A stretch of DNA of 18,294 bases, from assembly GCA_946479335.1 (NCBI GenBank), contig CAMLFP010000074.1, positions 1-18,294 of the forward strand, given 5' to 3'. The notes under the pieces were generated by a model. It was not told the DNA's origin, did no database searches, and saw only the letters and a list, made by a program, of their open reading frames with translations. A program made the translations under genes and the position numbers. This stretch comes from an uncultured Archangium sp. (GTDB taxonomy: Bacteria; Myxococcota; Myxococcia; Myxococcales; Myxococcaceae). Within the stretch, counting starts at the first letter, position 1. Each line of letters begins with the position of its first letter. Of the stretch, positions 1-9,500 are shown piece after piece.

Positions 1-997
1 CCTTCTGGAACTTCGCGATCGTCGCGTCGTCGAGGTTCTTCTTCCAGTTGAACGAGGGCGAGCAGTTGTACGCCAGCATCTTGTTGGGAAAGCGCGCGCG
101 GATGCTCTCGGCGAAGGTCTTGGCCTGCTTGAGGTCGGGGGTCGACGTCTCGCACCACACGAGGTCGGCGTACTCCGCGTAGGCGAGGCCGCGCGCGATG
201 GCGAAGTTGTCGCCCTCGCCCTTCTTGATGCGGAAGAAGCCCTCGGCGGTGCGGTCCTTGCCGTCGATGAAGGGCAGGTCGCGCTCGTCGATGTCGGAGG
301 TGATGAGCTTCGCCGACTGCGCGTCGGTGCGCGCCACGAGGAGCGTCGGCACGTCGCACACGTCGGCCGCCAGCCGCGCCGCAACCAGCGAGCGGATGAA
401 CTGCGAGGTCGGCACCAGCACCTTGCCGCCCATGTGCCCGCACTTCTTCTCCGACGCGAGCTGGTCTTCGAAGTGCACGCCCGCGGCGCCCGCCTCGATC
501 ATCGACTTCATCAGCTCGAAGGCGTTGAGCGGGCCACCGAAGCCGGCCTCGGCGTCGGCGATCATCGGGGCGAGCCAGTTGCGCTCCTTCTTGCCCTCGG
601 CGTGGTCGATCTGATCAGCGCGGCGCAGCGAGGCGTTGATGCGCTTGACCAGCGTGGGGACGGAGTCGACCGGGTAGAGCGACTGGTCGGGGTACATCTG
701 ACCGGAGGTGTTGGCGTCGGCGGCGACCTGCCAGCCGGAGATGTAGAGCGCCTCGAGGCCCGCGCGCACCATCTGCACGGCCTGACCGCCGGTGAGCGCA
801 CCGAGCGCGTTGACGTACTCGCGGGTGTTGAGCAGCTCCCAGAGGCGCATGGCGCCCAGGCGCGCGAGCGAATGCTCGACCTTGATGGTGCCGCGGAGCT
901 TCTCGACGTCGGCCTTCGTGTACGGGCGCTTGATACCGTCGAAGCGCTTCGCGTGAAGATCGCCGGGGGTGAGGTTGGTGTTGGCAGGGGCGGTCAT
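1..997 (-). CDS. aceA: Isocitrate lyase (3' end cut by window edge)
   Basis: Isocitrate lyase of the glyoxylate shunt, splitting isocitrate into glyoxylate and succinate in the cytoplasm. The start is the ATG at 995-997 ([13 protein letters not shown]), with a clear AAGGAG Shine-Dalgarno just upstream, inside the 10-nt gap after aceB. About 332 codons are present; the E. coli enzyme is 434 residues, so roughly the last 100 residues lie beyond position 1. The active-site signature KKCGHMGGK starts near residue 184, with the catalytic Cys at about 186. The [15 protein letters not shown] stretch (substrate/Mg region) and the [13 protein letters not shown] context fit the family well. It follows aceB on the same strand, so the pair is almost certainly one operon transcribed from the promoter upstream of aceB. 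No aceK is visible. Identification is very secure; only the C-terminus cannot be checked. Confidence 0.97.
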   Translation of the reverse strand, partial: MTAPANTNLTPGDLHAKRFDGIKRPYTKADVEKLRGTIKVEHSLARLGAMRLWELLNTREYVNALGALTGGQAVQMVRAGLEALYISGWQVAADANTSGQMYPDQSLYPVDSVPTLVKRINASLRRADQIDHAEGKKERNWLAPMIADAEAGFGGPLNAFELMKSMIEAGAAGVHFEDQLASEKKCGHMGGKVLVPTSQFIRSLVAARLAADVCDVPTLLVARTDAQSAKLITSDIDERDLPFIDGKDRTAEGFFRIKKGEGDNFAIARGLAYAEYADLVWCETSTPDLKQAKTFAESIRARFPNKMLAYNCSPSFNWKKNLDDATIAKFQK

Positions 998-1007
998 CGT
1001 CTTCTCC

Positions 1008-2522
<1,515 letters not shown>

Positions 2523-2571
2523 CGCGCCTCCTCGTTAATTGGTGAATCGCGTAACTTGCGAGAACGCGGGC

Positions 2572-2600
2572 AGAATAAGGGTGCCGAATCTCGCTGACAA
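2572..2600 (-). promoter_or_regulatory. Predicted sigma70-type promoter of aceBA
   Basis: Read on the minus strand, TTGTCA (2595-2600) and TATTCT (2572-2577) are separated by exactly 17 bp. This is one mismatch to the consensus -35 and two to the consensus -10, in the only AT-rich stretch upstream of aceB. A start site near 2565 would give a leader of about 40 nt that includes the GAGGAGG ribosome site. A second, perfect TTGACA (2640-2645) lies inside the upstream dyad but has no good -10 at 16-18 bp. This is a prediction from sequence only. Confidence 0.55.
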
Positions 2601-2621
2601 GGCGCGTCATGCTGAAAATTG

Positions 2622-2649
2622 GTCGTTAACTGTAAAATTTGTCAACGAC
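2622..2649. promoter_or_regulatory. 28-bp dyad upstream of aceBA promoter, candidate operator
   Basis: GTCGTTAAC (2622-2630) and GTCAACGAC (2641-2649) are inverted copies matching at 8 of 9 positions around a 10-bp AT-rich spacer. The centre lies about 70 bp upstream of the predicted aceBA start site, where class I activators usually bind. A weaker dyad, TAAAT-N5-ATTTA, follows at 2666-2680. Glyoxylate-shunt genes are usually tightly controlled by carbon source, so an operator here is expected. The binding protein cannot be named from the sequence. Confidence 0.45.
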
Positions 2650-2789
2650 GTGACGCATCGCGAAGTAAATCGCGCATTTAACGGATTAACTCCGATTCCG
2701 AGGCATCAAAGAAAAGTTTGTAAATCGCCGGAAAGCGCGACGCGCGGCCGGTGCGGCGGCAGATCGACGCGCGGCTGCGAGGGGAGGAG

Positions 2790-3176
2790 CTACGGCTCCT
2801 GGTAGGTCGGGTGCATGTACTTCTGCACCTTCTTGGTGACGTAGCTCTCGGCCCGGCCGCGCCACAGCCAACCCGGGTCGGAGGCGATGGCGACCACTTC
2901 GCCGTCGGTCACCGTGAAGCGCGCCTTCACCTTGAGGCCGAAGATCGAGCCGGTGATGAAGGCCTCGCCGTCGAACCAATCGACGCGCATGTGGAAGCGC
3001 TCGTGCCAGTAGCTGAGCAGGTACCCGAGGCGGGTGACGGCGTCTTCGCGCGCGAAGGTGTGGGGCACCACGACGCTGATGCGGTGCTCGGTGGCGACCT
3101 CGAACGGCGGCTGCGTGTCTCCGGCGAGGGCAGCGCTCGCGGCGAGCAACGAAGTGAGGAGCAACACGCGCGTCAT
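2790..3176 (-). CDS. Small exported protein, possibly PHA-granule-regulator-like (PHB_gran_rgn)
   Basis: A 128-residue protein with a clear Sec signal peptide (MTRVLLLTSLLAASAALA, cut probably after residue 19). The mature part is about 105 residues. Its spacing of features (an ISVVVPH start, R..YLL.YWHERFHM.VDWFDG, a Gly-rich turn, KARFTVTDGEVV, a C-terminal helix with VTKKVQKYM) resembles the small polyhydroxyalkanoate-system family (TIGR02610/PF09650), but those proteins normally lack a signal peptide. The family assignment is therefore tentative, and an unclassified periplasmic protein is the alternative. It lies 32 nt downstream of lpxB on the same strand and is probably cotranscribed with it, which hints at an envelope role. 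The ATG has only a weak ribosome site. No membrane segment is seen beyond the signal peptide. Confidence 0.7.
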   Translation of the reverse strand: MTRVLLLTSLLAASAALAGDTQPPFEVATEHRISVVVPHTFAREDAVTRLGYLLSYWHERFHMRVDWFDGEAFITGSIFGLKVKARFTVTDGEVVAIASDPGWLWRGRAESYVTKKVQKYMHPTYQEP

Positions 3177-3208
3177 CGTCGGGGCCGAAAATTACGTCAG
3201 CCGACGCG

Positions 3209-4339
3209 TCAGGGAAGCAAGAAACTCACGAGCATTTTCGCCACGCGCTCCGAACAGGCGGCGCCGGCCCCCTCCAGCCGCGCGCGCACCTCGTCGAGCC
3301 CTCGCAGACAGGTGTCACGGGCCTCGCCGCTCCAGAGCTGCGTCACCTCGGCGGTGATGCGCTCCACGTTCGCGCCGCCCTGGAGCAGCTCGGGCACCAC
3401 GCGCTTCTCGGCGAGCAGGTTCACCAGGCAGAAGAACGGCAGGCGCACCAGCAGCCGCCCGATGAAGAGGTTGAGCGGCGAGGTGCGGTAGACGCACACC
3501 AACGGGCGGCGCATGAGGCCGGCCTCGAGCGTCGCGGTGCCGGAGGTGACGAGCGCCACGTCGGCGGCGCCCACGACCTCCGGCGCGCGACCGGCGATCA
3601 ACGTCACGGTGACGCCCGCGTCGCGGAAGGGCGCTTCGACCAGCTCGGGAGGAAGCCCCGGCGCCACGGGGATGACGACCTGTGTCCCCGGGCGCGCGTC
3701 GACGATGCGCTTCGTCGACTCCGCGAGCACCGCGCCGAGCCGGCGGAGCTCTCCGCGGCGACTGCCCGGCAACACCGCGAGCGTCGGCGCGTTTTCGAGG
3801 CCGAGCTCGGCGCGGAAGTGCGCGGTGCCGCGATCTTCGGGGAGCTGCTCCAGCGTCGGGTTGCCGACGTACGTCGCGTTGACGCCGCGCTCCCGGAAGA
3901 AGGCCTCTTCGAACGGGAGGATGCACGCCAGCGTGTGCACCAGCTCCTTGAGCGCCTTCGTGCGCCCCTCGCGCCACGCCCACGCCATCGGCGCGATGAA
4001 GTACACGACGGGGATTCCCAGCGACTTCAGCCGCTTCGCCAGGCGCAGGTTGAAGTCGGGCACGTCGACCAGCAACGCGACGCGCGGTTTGCGTTCACGC
4101 GCGGCGGCTTCGAGGCCGTCCATCACCTGGAACAGGCGCGGCAGCTTCGGCAGCACCTCCGAGAAGCCCATCACCGAGAGCTCCTTCATCTCGAAGAGCA
4201 GCTCCACGTTCTGCGCGGCGAGGCGCGGGCCGCCCATGCCGAAGAAGCGCGTGTCGGGCGCCAACGCGCGGAGCTTCGCGACGACCGACGCCGCGTGCAG
4301 ATCTCCTGAGGCTTCTCCCGCGACGACGAGCACGTCCAT
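3209..4339 (-). CDS. lpxB: Lipid-A-disaccharide synthase
   Basis: LpxB is a GT19 glycosyltransferase that joins UDP-2,3-diacylglucosamine and lipid X to form the lipid A disaccharide at the inner face of the cytoplasmic membrane. The chosen start gives MDVLVVAGEASGDLHAA, the canonical family N-terminus, and 376 residues (E. coli 382). The open frame runs 29 codons further upstream, but that extension has no LpxB character. Family landmarks in order: AGEASGD (7-13), FGMGGPRL, VDVPDFNLRLA, YFIAPMAWAWREGR, VGNPTLEQLP, VLPGSRRGEL, VTSGTATLEAGL, and FFCLVNLLAEKRVVPELLQ near the C-terminus. No Shine-Dalgarno precedes the ATG. A TATACG hexamer ends 8 nt before it on the same strand, which could mean a leaderless message, though no matching -35 is seen. 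It is divergent from an MsbA-like exporter, a sensible lipid A partner. Confidence 0.95.
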   Translation of the reverse strand: MDVLVVAGEASGDLHAASVVAKLRALAPDTRFFGMGGPRLAAQNVELLFEMKELSVMGFSEVLPKLPRLFQVMDGLEAAARERKPRVALLVDVPDFNLRLAKRLKSLGIPVVYFIAPMAWAWREGRTKALKELVHTLACILPFEEAFFRERGVNATYVGNPTLEQLPEDRGTAHFRAELGLENAPTLAVLPGSRRGELRRLGAVLAESTKRIVDARPGTQVVIPVAPGLPPELVEAPFRDAGVTVTLIAGRAPEVVGAADVALVTSGTATLEAGLMRRPLVCVYRTSPLNLFIGRLLVRLPFFCLVNLLAEKRVVPELLQGGANVERITAEVTQLWSGEARDTCLRGLDEVRARLEGAGAACSERVAKMLVSFLLP

Positions 4340-4468
4340 CGGGTGTGCGTATAGCTTGGAGTGGGCGCGGTCGTGATGAACACCGGCACCGTACGCGTCG
4401 CCTGCGTGCCCCTCGACCTCGCGCAAACTCCATCCAGCTGCGCGCCGGGGGGAAAGGGTGCTCGGCCG

Positions 4469-4502
4469 GAGTAGCCACGGGTTACGTCACCATTGGCTAC
4501 TC
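4469..4502. promoter_or_regulatory. Perfect 9-bp inverted repeat in the lpxB / ABC exporter intergenic region
   Basis: GAGTAGCCA (4469-4477) and TGGCTACTC (4494-4502) are perfect inverted copies separated by 16 bp. The spacer holds an imperfect inner palindrome around TACGTCA. It lies 130 bp before the lpxB start and 121 bp before the exporter start, between divergent genes, so it is not a terminator of either. A shared operator is the likeliest role; a hairpin in the exporter leader is possible. The rest of 4340-4622 shows no other gene or strong promoter. Confidence 0.45.
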
Positions 4503-4622
4503 GCGCTGGGAGCTTGAGGCCGTGTGCCCGAGGTCGCGGGGCCAGCGCGACTCTCGGCACAGCGCGGATCGGACCCGCCGCCCCCCACTCCAGAGCAGTG
4601 GAGTAAGGAGCGCCGCTCCCGC

Positions 4623-6362
4623 ATGAACTCGCCGCTGCTCGACGCCATGAAGCGCCTGCTGTCACTGGGGAGACCCTGGTGGCGGCTCCTCGGCGCGTCG
4701 TTCATCGGCATGGCGCTCGTGGCCATCACCACCGGCGCGTACGCGTACCTCCTCGGCCCCGGCCTGCGCTTCCTGCTCAACGGCGGCGGAGAAGGGGAGC
4801 TCCCCGGCGTCCCCGGCCTGACGCTCGAGCAGTTGCCGTGGATCCTGCTCGCCGTCGGCGCGCTCAAGGGCGTCGGTTACGTCGCGCAGTTCTACTTCGC
4901 AGGCCTCTTCGGTCAGCGCGTGGTGCTCTCGCTGCGCCGGCGCATCTTCGAGAAGCTGCAGCGGTTGCCTCCGTCGACGCGCAGCGGTCAGCGCGAAGGC
5001 GAATTGCTCAGCCGCTTCACCGCCGACGTCGCCGCCGTGGAGCAGGCCGCGACGTACACCGTGTCGAGCTGGCTGCGCGACTCGGTGCAGATCCTCGTGC
5101 TCGCCGTGGTCGCCGCCCTCGCGTCGTGGAAGCTCGCGCTCATCTCGCTCGTCATCGTGCCGCTCGCGGTATTCCCCGCGTCGCGCCTCACCGCCGCGCT
5201 CACCCGCCGCACGCGTGAAGGGCAGGCCGCGCTCGGGGGCATCGCCGCGCAGGTGCAGGAAGGGCTCGGCGCGCTGCGCACCATCCAGGCCTTCGACGCC
5301 GAGCCCGCGGAGCTCCAGCGCTTCGAGAAGCAGACCTCTTCGCTCGAGCGCGCGCTGACCCGCGCCGCGTGGGCGAGGGCGGGCGTGCCGGCGCTGATGG
5401 AGATCTTCGCGGCGTGCGCCATCGCGATCTCCATCGCCTGGGCCATCTCCTCGCAGGCGGTGACACCCGACGCGCTGGTGTCCTTCGTCGCGGCGCTCGG
5501 GCTCCTCTACGAGCCCGCCAAGAACCTCGGCCGCGTCAGCCAGTTCGCCATCACCGCGGGCGTCGGGCTGGAGCGCATCAACGCGCTGCTCGCGCTCCCC
5601 GAGCCCGCCGAGGGCGCGCAGGCGGTGCCGAAGCTCGCGCGGGAGATCGTGCTCTCAGACGTGCGCTTCTCCTGGCCCGGCGGCGCCGAGGTGCTGCGCG
5701 GCGTGTCGTTCACCATCCCCATCGGCAAGGTGACGGCGCTGGTCAGCGCGAGCGGCGGCGGCAAGAGCACGCTCGTCTCGTTGCTCCTCGGCTTCGAGCA
5801 CGCGTCGTCTGGCGCCATCACGTTTGACGGCGTCGACGTGCGCGCGGCGACGCACCACAGCCTTCGCGCGAACTTCGCCCTGGTGACGCAGGAGCCGCTG
5901 CTCTTCTCCGCGTCGGTGCGCGACAACCTGCGCGTCGCGAAGCCCGAGGCGCGCGATGACGAGCTCCAGGCCGCGTTGCAGGCCGCGCACGCGCTCGACT
6001 TCGTGAACGCGCTGCCTGAACGCCTCGACACGCGGCTCGGTGAGCGCGGCGTCACGCTGTCGGGCGGCCAGAAGCAGCGCCTGTGTCTCGCGCGCGCGGT
6101 GCTGTCGGGCGCGCCCGTGCTGGTGCTCGACGAAGCGACCAGCAGCCTCGACTCGCAGAGCGAAGCGGAGGTGCAGCGCGCCCTCGACGCGCTCCTCGTC
6201 GGCCGCACCGCCATCGTCATCGCCCACCGGCTCCACACCGTGCAGCGCGCGGATCAACTCGTGGTGCTGGAAGATGGCCGTGTCGTGGAAATCGGCCCCC
6301 ATGACGCGTTGCTGGCGAAGCGCGGCGTCTGGGCGCGCCTGTGGGCGTTGGCAAACCGTTGA
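4623..6362 (+). CDS. MsbA-type ABC exporter (fused membrane and ATPase domains)
   Basis: A 579-residue half-transporter of the lipid/multidrug exporter class, which should act as a homodimer in the inner membrane. Residues 1-330 form a six-helix type I exporter domain and residues 345-579 the nucleotide-binding domain. Motifs: Walker A SASGGGKST (375-383), Q-loop VTQEP, signature LSGGQKQR (479-486), Walker B VLVLDEATSSLD (Asp 503, Glu 504) and H-loop His 535. The first Walker A residue, usually Gly, is Ser. The start is the ATG with TAAGGAG about 12 nt upstream (MNSPLLDAMKRL). The frame is open 33 codons further upstream to 4524, but that stretch is Pro/Arg-rich and non-membrane. Divergence from lpxB suggests lipid A flipping (MsbA), but sequence alone cannot separate this from a peptide or drug exporter, so no symbol is given. 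Confidence 0.93.
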   Translation: MNSPLLDAMKRLLSLGRPWWRLLGASFIGMALVAITTGAYAYLLGPGLRFLLNGGGEGELPGVPGLTLEQLPWILLAVGALKGVGYVAQFYFAGLFGQRVVLSLRRRIFEKLQRLPPSTRSGQREGELLSRFTADVAAVEQAATYTVSSWLRDSVQILVLAVVAALASWKLALISLVIVPLAVFPASRLTAALTRRTREGQAALGGIAAQVQEGLGALRTIQAFDAEPAELQRFEKQTSSLERALTRAAWARAGVPALMEIFAACAIAISIAWAISSQAVTPDALVSFVAALGLLYEPAKNLGRVSQFAITAGVGLERINALLALPEPAEGAQAVPKLAREIVLSDVRFSWPGGAEVLRGVSFTIPIGKVTALVSASGGGKSTLVSLLLGFEHASSGAITFDGVDVRAATHHSLRANFALVTQEPLLFSASVRDNLRVAKPEARDDELQAALQAAHALDFVNALPERLDTRLGERGVTLSGGQKQRLCLARAVLSGAPVLVLDEATSSLDSQSEAEVQRALDALLVGRTAIVIAHRLHTVQRADQLVVLEDGRVVEIGPHDALLAKRGVWARLWALANR

Positions 6363-6438
6363 AATGAGAGAGGTCGTACCTCTGACTCCATGGACAGCAA
6401 TGTCCTGTCGCCACTTTTGTGACGCTCGCTTTCTGGCG

Positions 6439-6461
6439 CGTAAGTTATTGAAATTCTTACG
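6439..6461. promoter_or_regulatory. Short inverted repeat between exporter and protease genes
   Basis: CGTAAG (6439-6444) and CTTACG (6456-6461) flank an 11-bp AT-rich spacer containing TTGAAA. It sits 77 bp after the exporter stop in the only AT-rich patch before the protease gene. No T-run follows, so it is not a standard terminator; an operator or promoter element for the protease is more likely. No convincing -10 was found at the right distance from TTGAAA. A 6-bp dyad may be chance. Confidence 0.25.
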
Positions 6462-6544
6462 TTATGGCCTTGATCCACGAAGCCGCTGTCAGTAGGAGCC
6501 CGACCGCGCACGTAGGGAAACGTGCTCGATTCAGAAGGGTGCAC

Positions 6545-9500
6545 ATGACGAAGCGATGGCTGGCAGCGCTGTTGATGATGTCGACCTCGGCGATGGCGGA
6601 GAAGGTCGCCGTCGACGCGTTTTTCGGGAAGGCCACGGAGAAGCGGCTCCCCGACGTGACTCGCATGTCGCCGGCGGCGAAGGCCGCGGTGCTGCGCAGC
6701 GCGGTGTCGTCGGTGGAGCCCCGCCTGGGCGTGCCGAAGTTCCTGTGGGCGGCGCCGCAGCGCGGAGGCACCTCGCTGGCGTCGCTCAACGTGACGCCCG
6801 AGCAGGCCGCGCGGCGGCACCTCGCGCAGTACGCGGAGCTGTACCGCACCGACTACCAGCAGCTCGCCGACGCGAAGGTCAGCGCCGTGCACGACCTCCA
6901 CGACGGCAGCGCGGTCATCGTCACCTTCCAGCAGCGCGTGGGTGACGTGCGCGTCTTCCGCGACGAGGTGCACGTGGTGATGAACGCGCGCCTCGAGCTG
7001 GTCGCCATCAGCGGCTACCTCACCCCGGCCACGCACCTGCGCGGGCAGTTCAAGCTCAGCGCCGGCACCGCGCTGTTGACGGCGGCGCGCGACCTCACCG
7101 GGGCCGATTTCAACCCGCAGCTGGTCAACGAGCTGGGCCCCGCGGAGGGCGGCTACACGCGCTTCGCGGTGAAGACCTCGCGCACGCCCGCGCGCACCCG
7201 GCAGGTCTACTTCCCCATGCCTGACGGGCTGGTGCCCGGCTACTACGTGGAGCTCAAGCTCCCGGAGGCCGGCTACTACTCGTACGTCGTCTCCGCGGCG
7301 ACCGGCCAGGTGCTCTTCCGCCGCAACCTGACGGCGCACGCGGCGTTCAAGTACCGCGTGTTCGCCGACACCACCGCGCCGTACCGCCCGTTCGATGGCC
7401 CGTTCGGCGACGCGACGCCGTACCCGGGCAGCGCGCCCGATGGCCACGTGCCGTCGCCCGTCGCGCCGAACCTCGTGGAGATCGAGAACGCCGGCCTGTC
7501 GACCAACGACCCGTGGCTCGACGACACCGCGACGCTCACCCACGGCAACAACGTCTCGGCGTACGCCGACCTCGGCGGCAACGACGGCTTCGACACCGGC
7601 GACGTGGTGGCCGACGTCACCGGCGTGCGCGCGTTCGATCGCACCTACGACGTCGCCCAGCAGCCGCAGGCCTCGACGGACCAGCAGAAGGCCGCCGTCA
7701 CGCAGCTGTTCTTCAACACCAACTTCTTCCACGACTGGTACTACGACGTGGGCTTCGACGAGGCCGCGGGCAACGCGCAGGGCGACAACAAGGGCCGCGG
7801 CGGCATGGGCGGCGACGTGCTGCTGGCCGAAGCGCAGGACTTCTCCGGCACCGACAACGCCAACATGCAGACGCCGTCTGACGGCCAGAGCCCGGTGATG
7901 CAGATGTACGTCTTCCTCGGGAACGACGAGTCGAGCGTGACGCTGAACCCGGTGGTGCCCGGCACCGACGCCGGCGTGATGCGCAACGTGGTCGGCGCCG
8001 ACTTCGGCCCGCAGTCGTTCGACCTCACCGCGCCGGTCGCGCTGGTCGACGACGGCGTGCCCACCACCGTCACCGCCACCAACCCGTTCAACGGCAGCAT
8101 GACCACCTTCGTCACCAACGCCGACGGGTGCGACCCGACGCCGTGGGTGGGCGACTACACGGGGAAGATCGTGCTGCTCGATCGTGGTCTGTGCACCTTC
8201 GTCGACAAGGCGAACAACGCGCAGGACGCGGGCGCCGCGGGCGTGATCATCGCCAACAACACCAACGGCCCGTGGGGCGGCACGCTCTTCGGCAGCTCGC
8301 CGGCGCTCACCATCCCCGTGATGGCGGTGACGCTGAACAACGGCCGCGTCATCAAGGGCGACCTCGACGCCGGCACGCTGGCCTCGGCCACGCTGCACCG
8401 CGTGGCGGCGCTCAGCCACGACGGCGCGCTCGACAACGGCGTCGTCGCGCACGAGTGGGGGCACTACATCTCCAACCGGCTCGTCGGTGACGCCAACGGC
8501 CTCCTCGGCAACCAGGCCGACGGCATGGGCGAGGGCTTCGGCGACTTCCACGCGCTGCTGATGATCGTGCGCGAGGGCGACGACTTCGACGGCACCTACG
8601 GGCTCGCGGGCTACGCGGGCTCCGCGGTCGACCCCAACGCCTTCTACTGGGGCTTCCGCCGGTACCCGATCTCCACCGACTTCTCGAAGAACCCGCTGAC
8701 CTTCAAGCACGTGAGCGACGACAACGCGTTGCCCGCGGCGCCCACGCCGTCGTTCGATGGCGTGCAGAACTCCGAGTCGCACAACACCGGCGAGTTCTGG
8801 TCGGTCGCGCTGTGGGAGGTCTACGCCGCGCTGCTCAAGGACCAGCGGCACTCGTTCGCCGAGGCGCAGCACCTGATGAAGACGTACCTGGTGGCGGGGT
8901 ACAAGGCGATCCCCGTGGGGCCGAGCATCGTCGACGCGCGCGACGCCTACCTCGCGGTCATCGCCGCCAACGACGTCGCTGACTACCACCTCGCGTGGAC
9001 CGCCTTCGCCAAGCGCGGCCTCGGCATGGGCGCCATCGCGCCGCCGGTGGAGTCGCAGACCAACTCGCCCGTCACCGAGAGCTTCGAGGTGGGCAACGAC
9101 GTGTCCATCACCTCCATCACGCTCGATGACGAGGCGGGCAGCTGCGACCACGACGGCACGCTCGACGGCAACGAGTCGGGCACGCTGCACGTGACGGTCT
9201 CCAACATCGGCGTCGGGGCGCTCACCGCGGCCACGGTCTCGGTGTCGGTCTCCAGCGACACGCCGGCGTTCACCTTCGATGACTCCGACACGGTGGCGCT
9301 GCCCGCGCTGGCGCCGTTCTCGAGCACGGTGGTCGATGTCCCCGTGTCGCTGGCGCAGCTCTCGGGCCGCCAGCAGCTGACCCTCAACGTGGCGGTGGCC
9401 GACGATTCGCTGCTCAACGGCACGCGCACGCAGGCCGCGACCTTCGCCATCAACTCCGACGTCAGCCAGTGGTCCACCTCCAGCGACGACGTCGAGGCGC

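Noticed and set aside
2738..2775. 11-bp direct repeat CGACGCGCGGC (2738-2748 and 2765-2775)
   Set aside because: Only two copies, composed of very common GC-rich words; no other support for a functional repeat.
2785..2800. AGGAGC-TACG-GCTCCT hairpin across the stop codon of the small exported protein gene
   Set aside because: A short stem without a T-run in the direction of transcription; not convincing as a terminator.
4340..4426. 29-codon N-terminal extension of lpxB
   Set aside because: LpxB proteins begin at the MxVLVVAGEASGD-like sequence; the extension is not conserved in character and has no ribosome site.
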